Assembly: GCA_033026295.1 (NCBI GenBank)
Contig: CM065183.1
Location: 21,119,202 to 21,183,201, forward strand
Origin: Channa striata
Lineage: Eukaryota > Chordata > Actinopteri > Anabantiformes > Channidae
Direction: 5' to 3'
Length of the DNA stretch: 64,000 nucleotides
A program made the position numbers and the translations under genes. The notes under the pieces were generated by a model. That model worked only from the letters and a program-made list of their open reading frames with translations. It searched no databases and had not been told where the DNA came from. Below are positions 1-11,462 of this stretch, piece after piece (within the stretch, counting starts at the first letter, position 1; every line of letters begins with the position of its first letter).

Positions 1-3000
1 GACAAACTCTGAGCCTGTGAATCGTAAGGAGAACATTTCACTTTTTATAATTTTTATTTTATTAAACTATTCAAGTGACAGCATGTGTTACAAAGGGTCA
101 TGCATGCCTGATATTGAGTGCTCCATGTGCATTATTTTATCTCTAAATGTCAGTGCGGCCATACAGATACTACAAATAATTAATATGCGTATAATAGCAA
201 AAAAGTGAGTTAAAGTATGATGGAGATTGTTGAAAGTGGAGATAAAACGGTGCGTTCTGCCCTGCGTAGGAAATCCCTTTCTTTCCTTCCACTGCCTCAG
301 CCAGTCTGAGCACTAAATCTTAGTCTCTCTGCAGCTGAAGTGCATCCATGGAAAAGTTTGTAAGCCGTTAAACCCGAGGCGTTTCTCCCAAAAGCTGCAG
401 TTGATATTCCCATTCCCAGATTCCTGCGGGGACGTTTTTGCGCCTCAGTTGTATTTCGGGTTCATTTTAGTGCAGCTTAAGTGGAGTTTTAGTCCACGTT
501 CCAATGTTTGACGCCACCCTTTCTGCTCCCGTTCTCCAGGCTCCGCACTGGAGCCCGATGATGAGGACGTGATCCTGGCAGCCTCCTCTCCGTAGCCTTG
601 AGACTGCTCATGCTGTAATAAGATTGTGGTCTGTTACTGTAAATACCAGATTCCTTTTGCACTCGTGCAGAACTACGGCCTGGGGGAGTCGAAAGTGTCT
701 GTGTGGGGAGGACGGAGGGAAATGCTGCTGTTGCCAGAAATAAGAACTTGTACTCCAGGCACATCCCCTTCCATTCTGCGGCTTTCGCCCACGTCCAAAG
801 GCATTCCACCGGTTGGTGCTGAAAACTCGTCAAGGTCACCCTGCTCAACAGTCACTGATTAACACCCCGACCCGCAGGTTGTCCATCACCCGAGATGCCT
901 GAGTACAAACTGTAACTAAAACATGGCCGTAATAAGCTTAAAGTTACAGACCTACAGGTCATCGTAGTCATCATAAAACAATTAAAAATAATGTTACAAA
1001 ACTTACCGACGAAGCAGACGTTGCTTCTCTCAGCTCGGTCGCTTTTTAGAAAGTGAATATTTGTGCACCGGTGCCGTTCAGTGAGCCTGTGCAGCTGGAG
1101 GTTTCCACTGCAAAGTTCTTTTGTTCGGCCCGTAGCGTTGGAGCCCGTCTCTGTTGGAATATGGTGGTTATTTTCACCCCCCAGCCCCGAGGAGCGTGTC
1201 ACGCCTCAGCCGTGGTACGGTCACGGTGTGTGGTGGCAGGTGGAAATGAACATGCGGAGAGCAGCTCTCTGGATTCATGCAGCTGCTTTGGCCTGGTGGC
1301 AGCACACACTGTTTACTATGAGATTCCTGGCAGTCCTGCGTGTTTCTCCTCTGAGCAGATGTAATTTAAGTCTGACACACATAAGATATTTGGTGGCCAA
1401 ACGTAGTACGTGAAGCTGAGGTGGATGCTTTTGTTGCTGTGAACTTGAAGGACCACTTCACTTACTGTCCAGCTTCTTTCTGCTGCCTGTCCTCGCCTCA
1501 TTTGACGGTTAACGTTTCGAAGACTAACTGGACACCCACTCAACGTCTTGCTGAGCTGCACTGCTTCAACATGTCAGCTCTCACCGTCACGCTGCTGATA
1601 GATTTAACGGACTCGGGTGTTTTGTTCTGTAGGCCGATGCCGATGCTTCTGACACGGCAGCAGTCCGCGGGATACGGTGTGAGTGTGTTTCCTGTGCTGA
1701 GCTGTGGTGGAAGAATAGGAACCAACAGGGAGAATTTGACATTAGAGAGACACGGAAAGACACCGAGGCTTTGAAGAAGTGCAGCATTGGTGGACATGAA
1801 GCTGAAGGGGACACTTCAGAGTTTGTACCAGCAGAAGGACTCTTGACCTCCCACCGTGTGCCTGGACATGTGGCGTTGAACCTGTTTTCCATCCGTTTAC
1901 TTAACGTTTCCCTTTCTGGCTTTTCGGCTGCCTGCTGAGGGCAGTGTCGGGCAGGGCTGAGCTCTCCTCAGCATGTGTAGCACAGGGAGAACGGCCTAAA
2001 CACGGGTTTGACGATGAACCTGTCGGCTCACCGAATGACAGCAGATTAAGACGTGTTGAAGTCACGTCTTTTAAGTTCAGCCTGTCTGAGTCACGTGATT
2101 TACTTGTTCATCCTTCGCTCCTGCAGTTTTCACTAAACTTGCAGCTCACAGCCACACGTGTGACGCGACCTTTCTGCTCACAGCAGGGGGAGTTTCACAG
2201 TGAGCAGCTACAGCTCGGCAAAAACTTTAACACATTTAATAATTTCTACCTTTTAACTTGTTCTGTAAGTGAACCTGATGTGATATGTTGATTTTGTTTC
2301 AAACCAAATCAATGTTTGCTTAAATATGGGCATTAAAACCTTGCTGTGCTAGTCAGCTGCCATTTTATAGACAATAATTTTTTTATCTTTCTAGCTCTGA
2401 AGTGTATTTCACGCTAAGCTTTATTGCTGCTGTGAAATTGTCCTTCCCAGCTCCTGCTCGGCTTCGTTTATGGGAAAAGTTCACTCAGTAATGTCGCACA
2501 AGAGGAAAGAAATAGATTTCAAGTTTAGGACGTTTACGCCTAAAAGTTTTTAGGTGAGTGTTGCCCTGCTGACCGATCAGAGAACTTTAATTATTTCTAC
2601 TTAGAAAGATTAGTATAATTTATTAAATTTTTTCATTTGTAGTTCCTAACAACACAGAACACGGTGGAGCGTAGCAGAGCTGGGTGGAGCAGAGGGTGTT
2701 AATCTCGAGTTGCTAATGCTAACTGTAGCTTCAGTTGCACATTGCAGCACTTCACTGTAATAAAACACGCCAATCAAAACATTTCAAATACGTCTCAGCG
2801 ATGACAGTGTGAGGATCAGAATATTCATTTATCAATACATTTCTTTTGTCAAGGTGCTGCAGATACGCTTTGCAAAATTTCTACAAACATTTTCTCTGCA
2901 TGATTGTGGGTTATTGATGAAGAAATCGACAACAGTGAAATGTGCAAAGAGTGAATATCCCATTAAGCAGTAGGTAACTGCACCTGTTGGACTTTCAATG

Positions 3001-4561
3001 TGAGAAAAGGGTGAAAAATTATTACTACTTTCCAAAATGACAACACGACTCTCTTTTACAGATGTGGACGAAATCATTGCTTCAAAAACACCCACAATTT
3101 TCTTTAAAAGCAATTTAAAAAATAGTAAATGTAAGAAAAAAAATCTGGCTTTCCTTTGATTCAGCAGTATATTTGAAATAATACAAGGGCCAAACATTTC
3201 AGTGACCACTTTTCTCCAATTAAATTAAACTAAAGGACTGTCATCCAGTTATCTTTTCCAAGTAATTTGTCTGGTCCTTTTTGTTGTTTACAATATTCCA
3301 TTTAATCAAAAGCAAAGTCAGATTTTAATTCTTTTGTTTTGGACCACACAAACCCAAATGCATTTGTGTTACTGTCATGCGTGACAAAGAGAAGCATTTG
3401 AAACATGACCTTAAAAACATTAACCAAACAATCATTTTGCTTCCCAATATTTTCATTCATAAAACTGGAGGACTTTTTCCTATTCTGCTGTGTAATACAT
3501 CGACATTTGTCAGTGTTAACAGAGTCATTACATCGTATAATATAATCATTTAATTTGCGGTATTTTCCAGCGTTACTGGAGAGAAAACGGACTGGGAATG
3601 AAAGGCGGCAGCGCTGTGCTGACAGGTAGATGGTGGAGCAGCGCTGACAGGTGACAGGTAAAACGTCTCCAGAGCCCGACGCTGTAATCAACCCGTCGAG
3701 TCTTGTGAAGCCGCTCGCTGCTCGGCCCCTCCGCGAGCTGGAGGCAGCTCCGCCCGGCTCCTCCTGCTCCCATGTAATCTGTCGACCTCTTCAATCCTGT
3801 CCTCGAGCAGCTCCTTGTTGGCTTTGTGAGGCTGAGAGAATGGAGGAATAGAGGCTGGCTAATGGTTCCGCTGGGGGTCTTTGTGTCTCGGTATGTGGTG
3901 CTGGCTGCGAGCCCTGCTCCGAGGCGAGGAGGGTCTGTGCTCCTTTTATATGCAAGGAGTAAACACATTTTAATATAGTTGCCTGCAAACTGTCCCATGC
4001 ACAGAGTGAGTTTCATCCATATTATCCCGTGTTGCTGACACGTGGTTTGTTAGAACATGAAGTTCTCCGTTGTGGGTGGAAGGGCTGTGATTTTGTGATG
4101 CTGTTTGTGTAGACGCTCAGACTTTGACCGTATCTACTGTCGTCCAAAGGTGGTCAGACACAGACGGAGAGCGAGACCTTTGTGATGAGAAGCGCAAACC
4201 GGCTCTTTGACTGGACTCTGCTGGGCTTTGTCGGCCGTCTTTGTTCCTGAATCCCAATGTATTGCGACATTTTCCCACTAGATGTTGAAATCATTTTTCG
4301 TGTCTAATTCTCATTTTTATGTCTAACAAATTTCTTCATGTCTAAATTATTGGGATGTGTGCTGCCGAACCTCAGCCGTCGGTACCTGGACATACTTTCA
4401 CCTGTTAGTTTGATCAAAAATGAGAAGGAGCCAAAGATGTCAAAGGTCAGAGCCATGGTCCCTAACTTCATCCTGTGACCCCCGACTGACCGCTGTCAGC
4501 ATCTTTAAGTCGGCTGTGGCGTCACATCATGCAGCTTCTTTTAAATCACTTCAAATACAAT

Positions 4562-4816
4562 TGGGTGCAAAAGTTTTCATGCCCTGATTTGGAAACGGGT
4601 GAAAAAATAAGACTTTTCATCACTATATTTAAGTCAATCTTTCAAACTCCTGTTTGTTAAGCAGGACTCTCACTTCTGTCACTTTGACTTTCCTGTAACA
4701 CACTTTTATTTCTGATGAACATTTGTACAAGCTTAATTGTCAACACTATTGTGAGATGATCAGGGTTCATCCCCTACACGCCATTTCACTGTGAGGGATG
4801 CAAACCTTTGCACGTG
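4562..4816. repeat. Possible miniature dispersed repeat
   Basis: The left end reads gggtgcaaaagttttcatgc and the right end gggatgcaaacctttgcac. Both resemble the terminal sequences of widespread fish DNA-transposon repeats of the gggtgcaaaagttt type. Boundaries are uncertain. Confidence 0.35.
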
Positions 4817-4846
4817 GACAGTGTTTTCAGAGGACACACAGACATT

Positions 4847-4866
4847 TGACCTTTGACCTTTGAACA
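4847..4866. promoter_or_regulatory. DR1-type nuclear receptor motif, three half-sites
   Basis: TGACCT at 4847-4852, a T spacer, TGACCT at 4854-4859, another T, then TGAACA at 4861-4866. The first two form a perfect inverse-orientation DR1 (AGGTCA A AGGTCA), the class bound by RXR heterodimers, HNF4 and COUP-TF. It lies about 6.2 kb before the esr2 ATG; function is inferred from the motif only. Confidence 0.35.
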
Positions 4867-4980
4867 GTGTGTGTAGCTGCTTTATATCATGAAGGGATTT
4901 GAGTTTGGTTGACCTTGTTTTTGCTGTGATTGGGTTTTTTTTTCGTCTGCTGTACAATCTCAGTTCACAGTTGGTGAGCT

Positions 4981-5018
4981 AAATTACCTGTGACCATGTA
5001 CCTGGTCACAGGTAATTT
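4981..5018. repeat. Perfect inverted repeat, 16-bp arms and 6-bp loop
   Basis: Arms at 4981-4996 and 5003-5018 are exact reverse complements (left arm aaattacctgtgacca), with loop tgtacc. It ends only a few bases before a Tc1-like miniature repeat. Confidence 0.85.
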
Positions 5019-5023
5019 CATTA

Positions 5024-5125
5024 TACACTGAGCGGCCACAACATTAAAACCACCAGGTGGTACTAATATTGTTGATACCGCCAAGATGCTGCGTGTGGTT
5101 ATGACTGTTGTGGCTGATCGTTATG
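5024..5125. mobile_element. Internally deleted miniature DNA transposon
   Basis: The left end contains gagcggccacaacattaaaa and the right end tgttgtggctgatcgttat, which are imperfect inverted copies of each other. The agcggccacaacattaa type terminus is common in fish genomes and I associate it with Tc1/mariner-related elements. About 100 bp, too short to code. Confidence 0.55.
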
Positions 5126-6270
5126 CAGAAGATATGACACTTTGAGTGAAATTTTCACTTTCTCTCATGTCATTGTGATTGTGACAGTTTTTAACTTCAA
5201 CAGTTTACTCGTTCTTTAAATTATTTTCATAAGCCAAACGTATATTTTCAAAGTAATTTATTGGAAACTTCCCTTCAAACTTATGTACTAAATGTAGCTG
5301 TTAATCACTGGGGAATCCTAATCTATTTCCTGTTGTAGCAAACAGTGTTAGCTGCTACACTTGAATTATTTTCTCTTTAAATTTACATTTTATTAGGAAA
5401 AAGTAATGACGTAGTCAGCAATTAAACTTTGTTTTGGTGACATCTATATACATTAGTGTCAAAGTTTAACTGAAAGGGAAAAAAACATTTGACTCTTGAT
5501 GAAAAATGTGCCACAGTTAATTACCACGATCCATCAGAAAATTAGAAAGCTGTCGAGAAAGTGTCACATCTGAGTTTGTGGATTTTTACAGCAGGCCTGT
5601 GTTTTCTCTGTGGATCTCCATCCGGTTAAAACTCAGATATGTAACCTTTCGTCAGTCCATCTCATTCTGGCACAACTAGTTTTCACTGACATGTTCTATA
5701 AGGTCTTAATTTTGTATTGAAATTCATCATTTTTTTACGCTCTATAATCATCTTATTGTGGAGAGGTGCTAGTCTAAAGTGGCATAGTGCAGCTTTAATA
5801 ATTGTAATAACATTAATAACATTTAGTACTTTGTTAAACGTGGAGGCCTGTCTCAGTGATCCTCACATTCTCCTAATTTACAGCTAAAACCAGGTCGTTA
5901 CCAGATATTATGAGAGAAGCTTCCAGGACATTTGTTGGAAAATACTGCTCCTGTCAAATAAAATGCCACCACTGTGGAAGGCTGGTTGCTATAGCAGCAT
6001 CATCAGGATTTTAGGTGTTAATGCTTTTAATGTAACATGAATAATTTTAGTTTTTAGGTTTAAGTGGAGATGTGCTCTAGAAATCAGACCATCAGAGGAG
6101 AGAGATTCTCTTCTAAACGTACCGGAGCGAAACTTGCCCTTCAAACCAATCAGAGAAGGTCAGACCCTGTGCGTCACACGTGGATGTGAAAGGAAACCTT
6201 GTGTCTCCTTTTTAAGTGTTGGATATTCTGACTTTAACTTTAGAGAGTTGGTTTACACAAATCAGCCAAA

Positions 6271-6317
6271 AATAATATACCATGTTATTATGTTTTTAAA
6301 TAACATGGCATATTATT
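6271..6317. repeat. Imperfect AT-rich inverted repeat
   Basis: Arms at 6271-6289 and 6299-6317 are complementary except for one position, with a 9-base loop. It could be a small palindromic repeat; there is nothing to show it is transcribed. Confidence 0.6.
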
Positions 6318-6413
6318 GTAAAATATGATGAACTAGTGAATGCAGAAGTATTATGTGTAATGAACCACTGGTTAGCACAAAGTGGTTAAAATCGGCATCA
6401 CCTTCACCAACAG

Positions 6414-6426
6414 TGACCTTTGACCC
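6414..6426. promoter_or_regulatory. DR1-type nuclear receptor motif
   Basis: TGACCT, T, TGACCC: two half-sites with 1-bp spacing. Same type and orientation as the motif at 4847. Confidence 0.3.
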
Positions 6427-6599
6427 TTATTTTCGTTTTGCCATAATAAGGAGTATTTAAAATACATATTTTTCGTGGTGTAGTACTCTTATGTTTGTAC
6501 TTGTACTGAGATTTAGTTAAGCAGCTCAGTACTTGTGCTTGAGTAAAATATTAATAAAGTGCTATTTGCAGTGGACCATTTGTTTAGGCCAATACTCGC

Positions 6600-6740
6600 A
6601 CTCTGGCTTGACTGTTGTACCAGCCCTGAACACACTGCATCCCATCACTCAGCCCGCTCAGAGTGGCCGTGCTGACCCTGGTCCTCATGACATTTTTAGA
6701 CCCCTGGTCTCAATGTTGTGGCTGACAGGTGTATACGTCC
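6600..6740. mobile_element. Tc1-related repeat fragment
   Basis: Contains tcaatgttgtggctgacagg near 6710-6729, matching the right end of the miniature transposon at 5024-5125, and an agtggccgtgctgaccctg stretch near 6661. Degenerate and non-coding. Confidence 0.45.
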
Positions 6741-6883
6741 CCCCAGCTTCATCAGCAAAGTTGTCCGTACATTCTTCTATTGCTGCTGTGTTTGAGTGAA
6801 TGTCTTCAGGGACATTTACTGTGTTGATGGGGGGGGGAGGCGGGGGACAGCCCCTTAGATCCAGCCCCCATGACGGGCAGATC

Positions 6884-7073
6884 ATGCAAATGAAACGGGG
6901 GGGAAGAAAAGGACAGTTGCATTATGACGGTGTCCTTTGACCCTTTGTTGTCTGCCTGCTGGTTTACCGTGGAAAGCTGCCACGAGCGCCAGTCTGTCCA
7001 AAGCTCAAGCCTCTGACAAAACAGCTTTCTGTGTGTTCGAGGGCTAAAAGTGCGAACCACACCGCCTGAAGAA
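6884..7073 (+). promoter_or_regulatory. Candidate promoter or untranslated exon region of esr2
   Basis: G-rich stretch (6829-6846), octamer ATGCAAAT at 6884-6891, a DR1-like TGTCCT T TGACCC at 6931-6943, then a consensus splice donor gtaagt at 7074-7079. Together these would fit an upstream promoter with an untranslated exon ending at 7073. This is inference from motifs only. Confidence 0.2.
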
Positions 7074-7676
7074 GTAAGTGGAGCGGTTTAATCTTTCTGG
7101 TGACTTTCCGTGTATTTCGTGCAGGTTGTTTTAGCTAGTTCAACGTTTTTCCAAGCAGCAATGAAACACTGATTAATGTATAAATGGGCTGCGGTGATGA
7201 AATACTTTTTTTTTTCTCTCTAACAGTCAGATTTTCTTGCATAAAAGTCTTGCCTGTTTTCGTAAACCTTGATCTGCTTATGTTTAGCTCTTGCAGCTTA
7301 GCTTTCATGGACAAAACGTTTTGTGCATATCAGCAGACGTGAGTGGCCACAGCTACTCACAACCGCACAATAATCTAAACCTTGGAAGCGGACACAAAAC
7401 AGGGGAGAGTGATTTTTGATATGTGGCGGTGTGTTTGTGAGGAATTGTGTGTCTCTTTGTCATATGTCAGCTCAAACGCTCGCCGACTTGTCCCTTAGAA
7501 ACATGCACTCAGGGCTACATTAGCTTTTTTAAAATGAAAAAAACTTGTTGAGTGAATTTATTGACAACATAAGCGTCCATCATATTCCTGAGGTTATTGA
7601 AATAAATGTTTAATGGAAGCTGGGCAGAGTGTGTTCCACTCTGGCCCAGTTGCTGTTGACAGTAGGAAGATAAAGC

Positions 7677-7696
7677 GTGTGTGTGTGTGTGTGTGT
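7677..7696. repeat. (GT)10 microsatellite
   Basis: Twenty uninterrupted bases of GT followed by a T run. Confidence 0.95.
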
Positions 7697-10021
7697 TTTT
7701 GACAAAGTGTTTGCCAGCTATTTTTGGGTTTAGTCTTAGCCCGTCTACATTCAAGTTATGTTTTGCCCAGTTTTCCTTTTAATGGACTAAAATGTCCACA
7801 TTGCAAATGCTAAACAAAAATGGAAATGACAATAAGCCACATGAGGTTGTGGGATTGATGGAAATGCGGCTTTGCCTGTTATTTAAGCAGTAAATAATAA
7901 ATTCACACGTGAACGAGGACAAAAGGATGATGCCGGGAAGGATGCAAGAACATTTGCAGATCATTGCACGAGTGAATCATTGCAAAGTGAGCGATGGGAG
8001 AAACAATGTTTTTATACAGCAAATGTGACAAATATTTATCATTTAAGTAAATGGAAGAAAACGTGTGGAGGTGCCAAATGTTTTAAGAACCTGCCGCTTT
8101 TTCCAGCTTGCATTCAAATTGACGCTGTTCTAAGCAACAAGATGCTCTCAGTAGGAAAAGAGCTTGTCAGCAAACGCTGAAACCTAAAAATCTCAGGCTA
8201 ATCAGCCTTGTCAGACATCAATGGTTGGATGAAAATCCAGCTTTTCTGTTCCCTGCTTGTTTGCTCTGTGATTTAATTCCACCTGCACGACCAGCCGTGT
8301 TCAGGACATTCGTGAAGCTCCCTCGACAAAGGGTACAAATAAATGCGATCGTACAGTCGTATGTTGTTTTCCCCGAAAGAGGCTGAAGGTGATTCTGTGA
8401 CTGTGTCTGCTGTTTGAGGCTACGCAGCAGATTTTCACTGGCTTTATAAGAGCTTCTCTGATGAAAACTGCTGCCTGCTGGTTCTGGAAATGGATGGTAA
8501 TAAATAAACTGAAGTTTTGACACTGGACATTTTTGGTTTTGCTCCCAGCTGGTTTGTTTGGGGTGGATGCCGAGGCTTTCTAGGTGCTGTGGCACATGTT
8601 CTAAACCCAACGAACAGCAGCAGTAACAGCCTAATCAGCTCCAACTTATTCTCAAGATTTGTGCTTCTAAAGATCAAAAATAGTTTGGTACAGTGAGTTT
8701 TAAGAGGCACTAAGTCACTTAGCTGATTTCTTTCTGGGAACCTCGTTGGCTTGGGTGTTTCTTAAATATTCATGTAAAAAAACATCCATTAGGAATTTCT
8801 CTTTATTTTTTATTACGACATTGAATCAATTTAATTAGGCTTTTTGTGATAATCCAAAAAAACACTGACAATGGCGCTCTCCAAAGTAATCTGCATTCAT
8901 TAAAATTACAAAACGAAAAAAATAGTAGATTTGCATTAGGACTGACGCACTCCCCCTTTAATTAAATCATCAGTGGAGCAGTGAGGTGGTTGTAGATGTC
9001 ACACCACTAGTTAAATTGCTGGATGTGTCGAATGAGTACACCTGCATCTGAAAGGTCCAGTTACTGGTGCATCGGTGTGCTGGACAAAGTCTACACCAGG
9101 ACAAACGAACACGCTGATCAACTGTGTAAAAGATTGGCAGAAGTCAGGGGATGAAAACAAGAACATTTCCTGTTCATTCAGTCTCTTGGACGTGTTTCCA
9201 CCACGTGTTGCTTCACGTTTCTGACAATCAGCTTTTGGTTGATGGGGAAGGTGGGAGCTCAGCCTTTCACCAGACATGTTTCCTTTTGTTTTGCGGATTT
9301 ATGTGAGATGTCGCACAAACAGTCAGACAATATGACAATATGATCATTTTTTCTCGTAAGGAGAAATTGTCACAATGTGATATGGCACAGCCCCATCCTG
9401 AAGTCTGGTAGATGTCCTAAGGACAGGTGATCCCAAAACGGAGGCTTTTGTCCATCACGACGCTATGGTTGGGGAGGAACCCAGGCAACACCTGATTGAC
9501 ACATTAGATCGTTTTACTGTGAAGTTCAGCTCGGTCCATGATCAGTAGCTGTATCCAAAAACAGACGTCAGACATCCCGGCCAAGCTGATTGAATGTTTT
9601 CCCCGTGTGAGGGTTCGCTGTGCAGAGCTGCTCGCTGCCGGTCTGAGTCTGGCACTGATTAACCAGCTCGTGGCTTCTCCGGTCCTCACTATGGTTACAG
9701 TATTTTGCAACGAGGCTGATCATTTTGTGCTTTTAGATTCTGTCCCTGGAACAAACATCGACAATCTTTAATAAAGACAGACGCGTTGCGGGGGCTTGAC
9801 CTCTGGCACGGTACGAGAACTGTGTGTCACAGAGAGAAGGTGCGTGTGTTCAACAAAGTGTGTGAGAACATTTGCGACATTTTCCGATCTGATTCATTCA
9901 CGTCTTTCATTTACTTTACTTAGTGCAACAAAGCTCCGCAGGTAATAATTGAGGAATGTGAAATTTAGCAGGAACTAACAATGTGTGAAATATTATTAGT
10001 GTTCCCGTTCAGTGTGTTTGG

Positions 10022-10037
10022 TTTTTTTTTTTTTTTT
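10022..10037. repeat. Poly-T run
   Basis: An uninterrupted run of about 16 T; possibly the tail of a retroposed sequence on the minus strand, or simple repeat. Confidence 0.8.
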
Positions 10038-10945
10038 CCCTTAGTAATTCCAGGTGCTAATGAGCCCCCAGGATATAAACTCAGGAGTGGAATCAAGATT
10101 TAAACGCCTCTTTTGTGCATATTCAATGGGAAACTACGACAATAAGACGTGGTGCAAAGCAAAGTCATCAAATTTGTTCATCTGCAGAGTCACAGTTTCT
10201 GTGAGACTTGTTCACGTCAGTCTTTGAAGTAAATTGCCTATAACTTCTGAAATTCAAAAGAGAGTTCTTTTCTATTTGGATTCGACAAAATGTCAGAGAA
10301 TAAACACAATTTCCTAACAAGATTCTGTGTAAAGACCTAAAACAATGACGCGTGACTGAAATGGAGACGGAATAATTTGATGTGAGATTTCACGTGTTGC
10401 TAAAACGGTGAGGTCCACAGCTGCAGAAGGACGAGGCAGAGAGGGGGGACGCCCATTGTTCTGTTGCATAAGCCTAAACGTTCGGATTTGTATGTACAAG
10501 TTGTACTTGTCAAGTCAGCTGCAGTGTCCAGCATCCTAATGTCGCTGTCAGGGGAGTGTCGGTGGCTAGTGTGACTTAATAGTACACGAGTTAATTATTT
10601 TTCTGATGTCACAGAGTTCAAACCAAAGTGGGGAATGAACTGCCTGACACTGCCAGGCTGTCTGCCATTGTGACATGTTCACTGTCCTTTCCGGAACGAG
10701 CGAATTCTGGGCTGGTTTACAGATAGTTCATCGTGTGAACCCTCCGAAGAGCTGGTTTGGTGGGAAACTGGTTTGGGAGATGTTCTCCGACGCCTGTACG
10801 TTGTGTTACTGCTAAACGTGATCAGTCTAACTTTAAAACGTGTTTTACGATGAAGATCCAGATGTACATTAAATTCACTGTTAAACGCTCTTTGCCTCAT
10901 GGCTTTTGTTGTTTTACACAAGTGTTTCGTCCCCCTCTGCTCCAG

Positions 10946-11031
10946 GACTGCTCTGCAGTAGAACATGCAGTAGAGGAACCAGCTGCATCATCCCACACAT
11001 CGCCACTGTCAACATACCGTTGTCCCCTGAC
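10946..11031 (+). promoter_or_regulatory. esr2: Probable 5' untranslated part of the esr2 first coding exon
   Basis: A pyrimidine-rich tract ending in ctgctccag (10937-10945) makes a good splice acceptor 86 bp before the ATG. The esr2 transcript therefore probably has one or more untranslated exons further upstream. A second, weaker ag lies at 10957-10958. Confidence 0.45.
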
Positions 11032-11462
11032 ATGGCCTCCTCCCCAGGGCTGGATCCTGATCCATTACCAGTGCTCCAGCTCCAGGAGGTGGACTCCTGT
11101 AAAGCCTCAGAGAGACGGAGCTCCCCAGGACTGCTGCCCACCATGTACAGCCCTCCTCTGGGCATGGACAACCACACGGTCTGCATTCCCTCTCCGTACG
11201 CAGACAGTAACCACGAGTACAACCACGGACACGGCCCCCTGACTTTCTACAGCCCGCCTGTGCTGAGCTACACTAGACCATCTATCAATGACGGCCAGTC
11301 GTCTCTGTGCCCCCCTCTGAGCCCCTCAGCCTTTTGGCCGTCCCACAGTCACACCAATGTGCCTTCTCTGACCCTGCGGTGCCCTCAGCCTCTTGTCTAC
11401 AACGAACCCAGCCCACATGCAGCGTGGCTGGAGCCCAAAACCCACAGCATCACTCCCAGCAG
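11032..11462 (+). CDS. esr2: esr2 coding exon 1 (A/B domain)
   Basis: Starts at the ATG beginning MASSPGLD and encodes residues 1-143 plus two bases of codon 144. It contains the conserved ER-beta stretches CIPSPY, LTFYSP and [10 protein letters not shown] of the N-terminal transactivation region. The donor at 11463 reads AG|gtgggg. The open frame continues upstream of the ATG to 10906, but no upstream in-frame ATG is present there, so this ATG is the natural start. Confidence 0.93.

Larger units (their letters stand above)
1..10945. other. 5' flank of esr2; no recognisable coding gene
   Basis: Open frames here are short, lack splice partners and resemble no family I know. Contents seen: repeat fragments near 4560-4960, 5025-5125 and 6600-6740, a (GT)10 run, a poly-T run, hairpins, and nuclear-receptor half-site motifs. 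Any esr2 promoter or untranslated exon should lie here, but the sequence alone does not fix it. Confidence 0.6.

Noticed and set aside
489..4016. Several open frames of 60-150 codons in the left flank
   Set aside because: They overlap on both strands, show no family resemblance and no consistent splice sites.
10914..11222. Minus-strand open frame opposite esr2 exon 1
   Set aside because: Antisense shadow of the conserved receptor exon.
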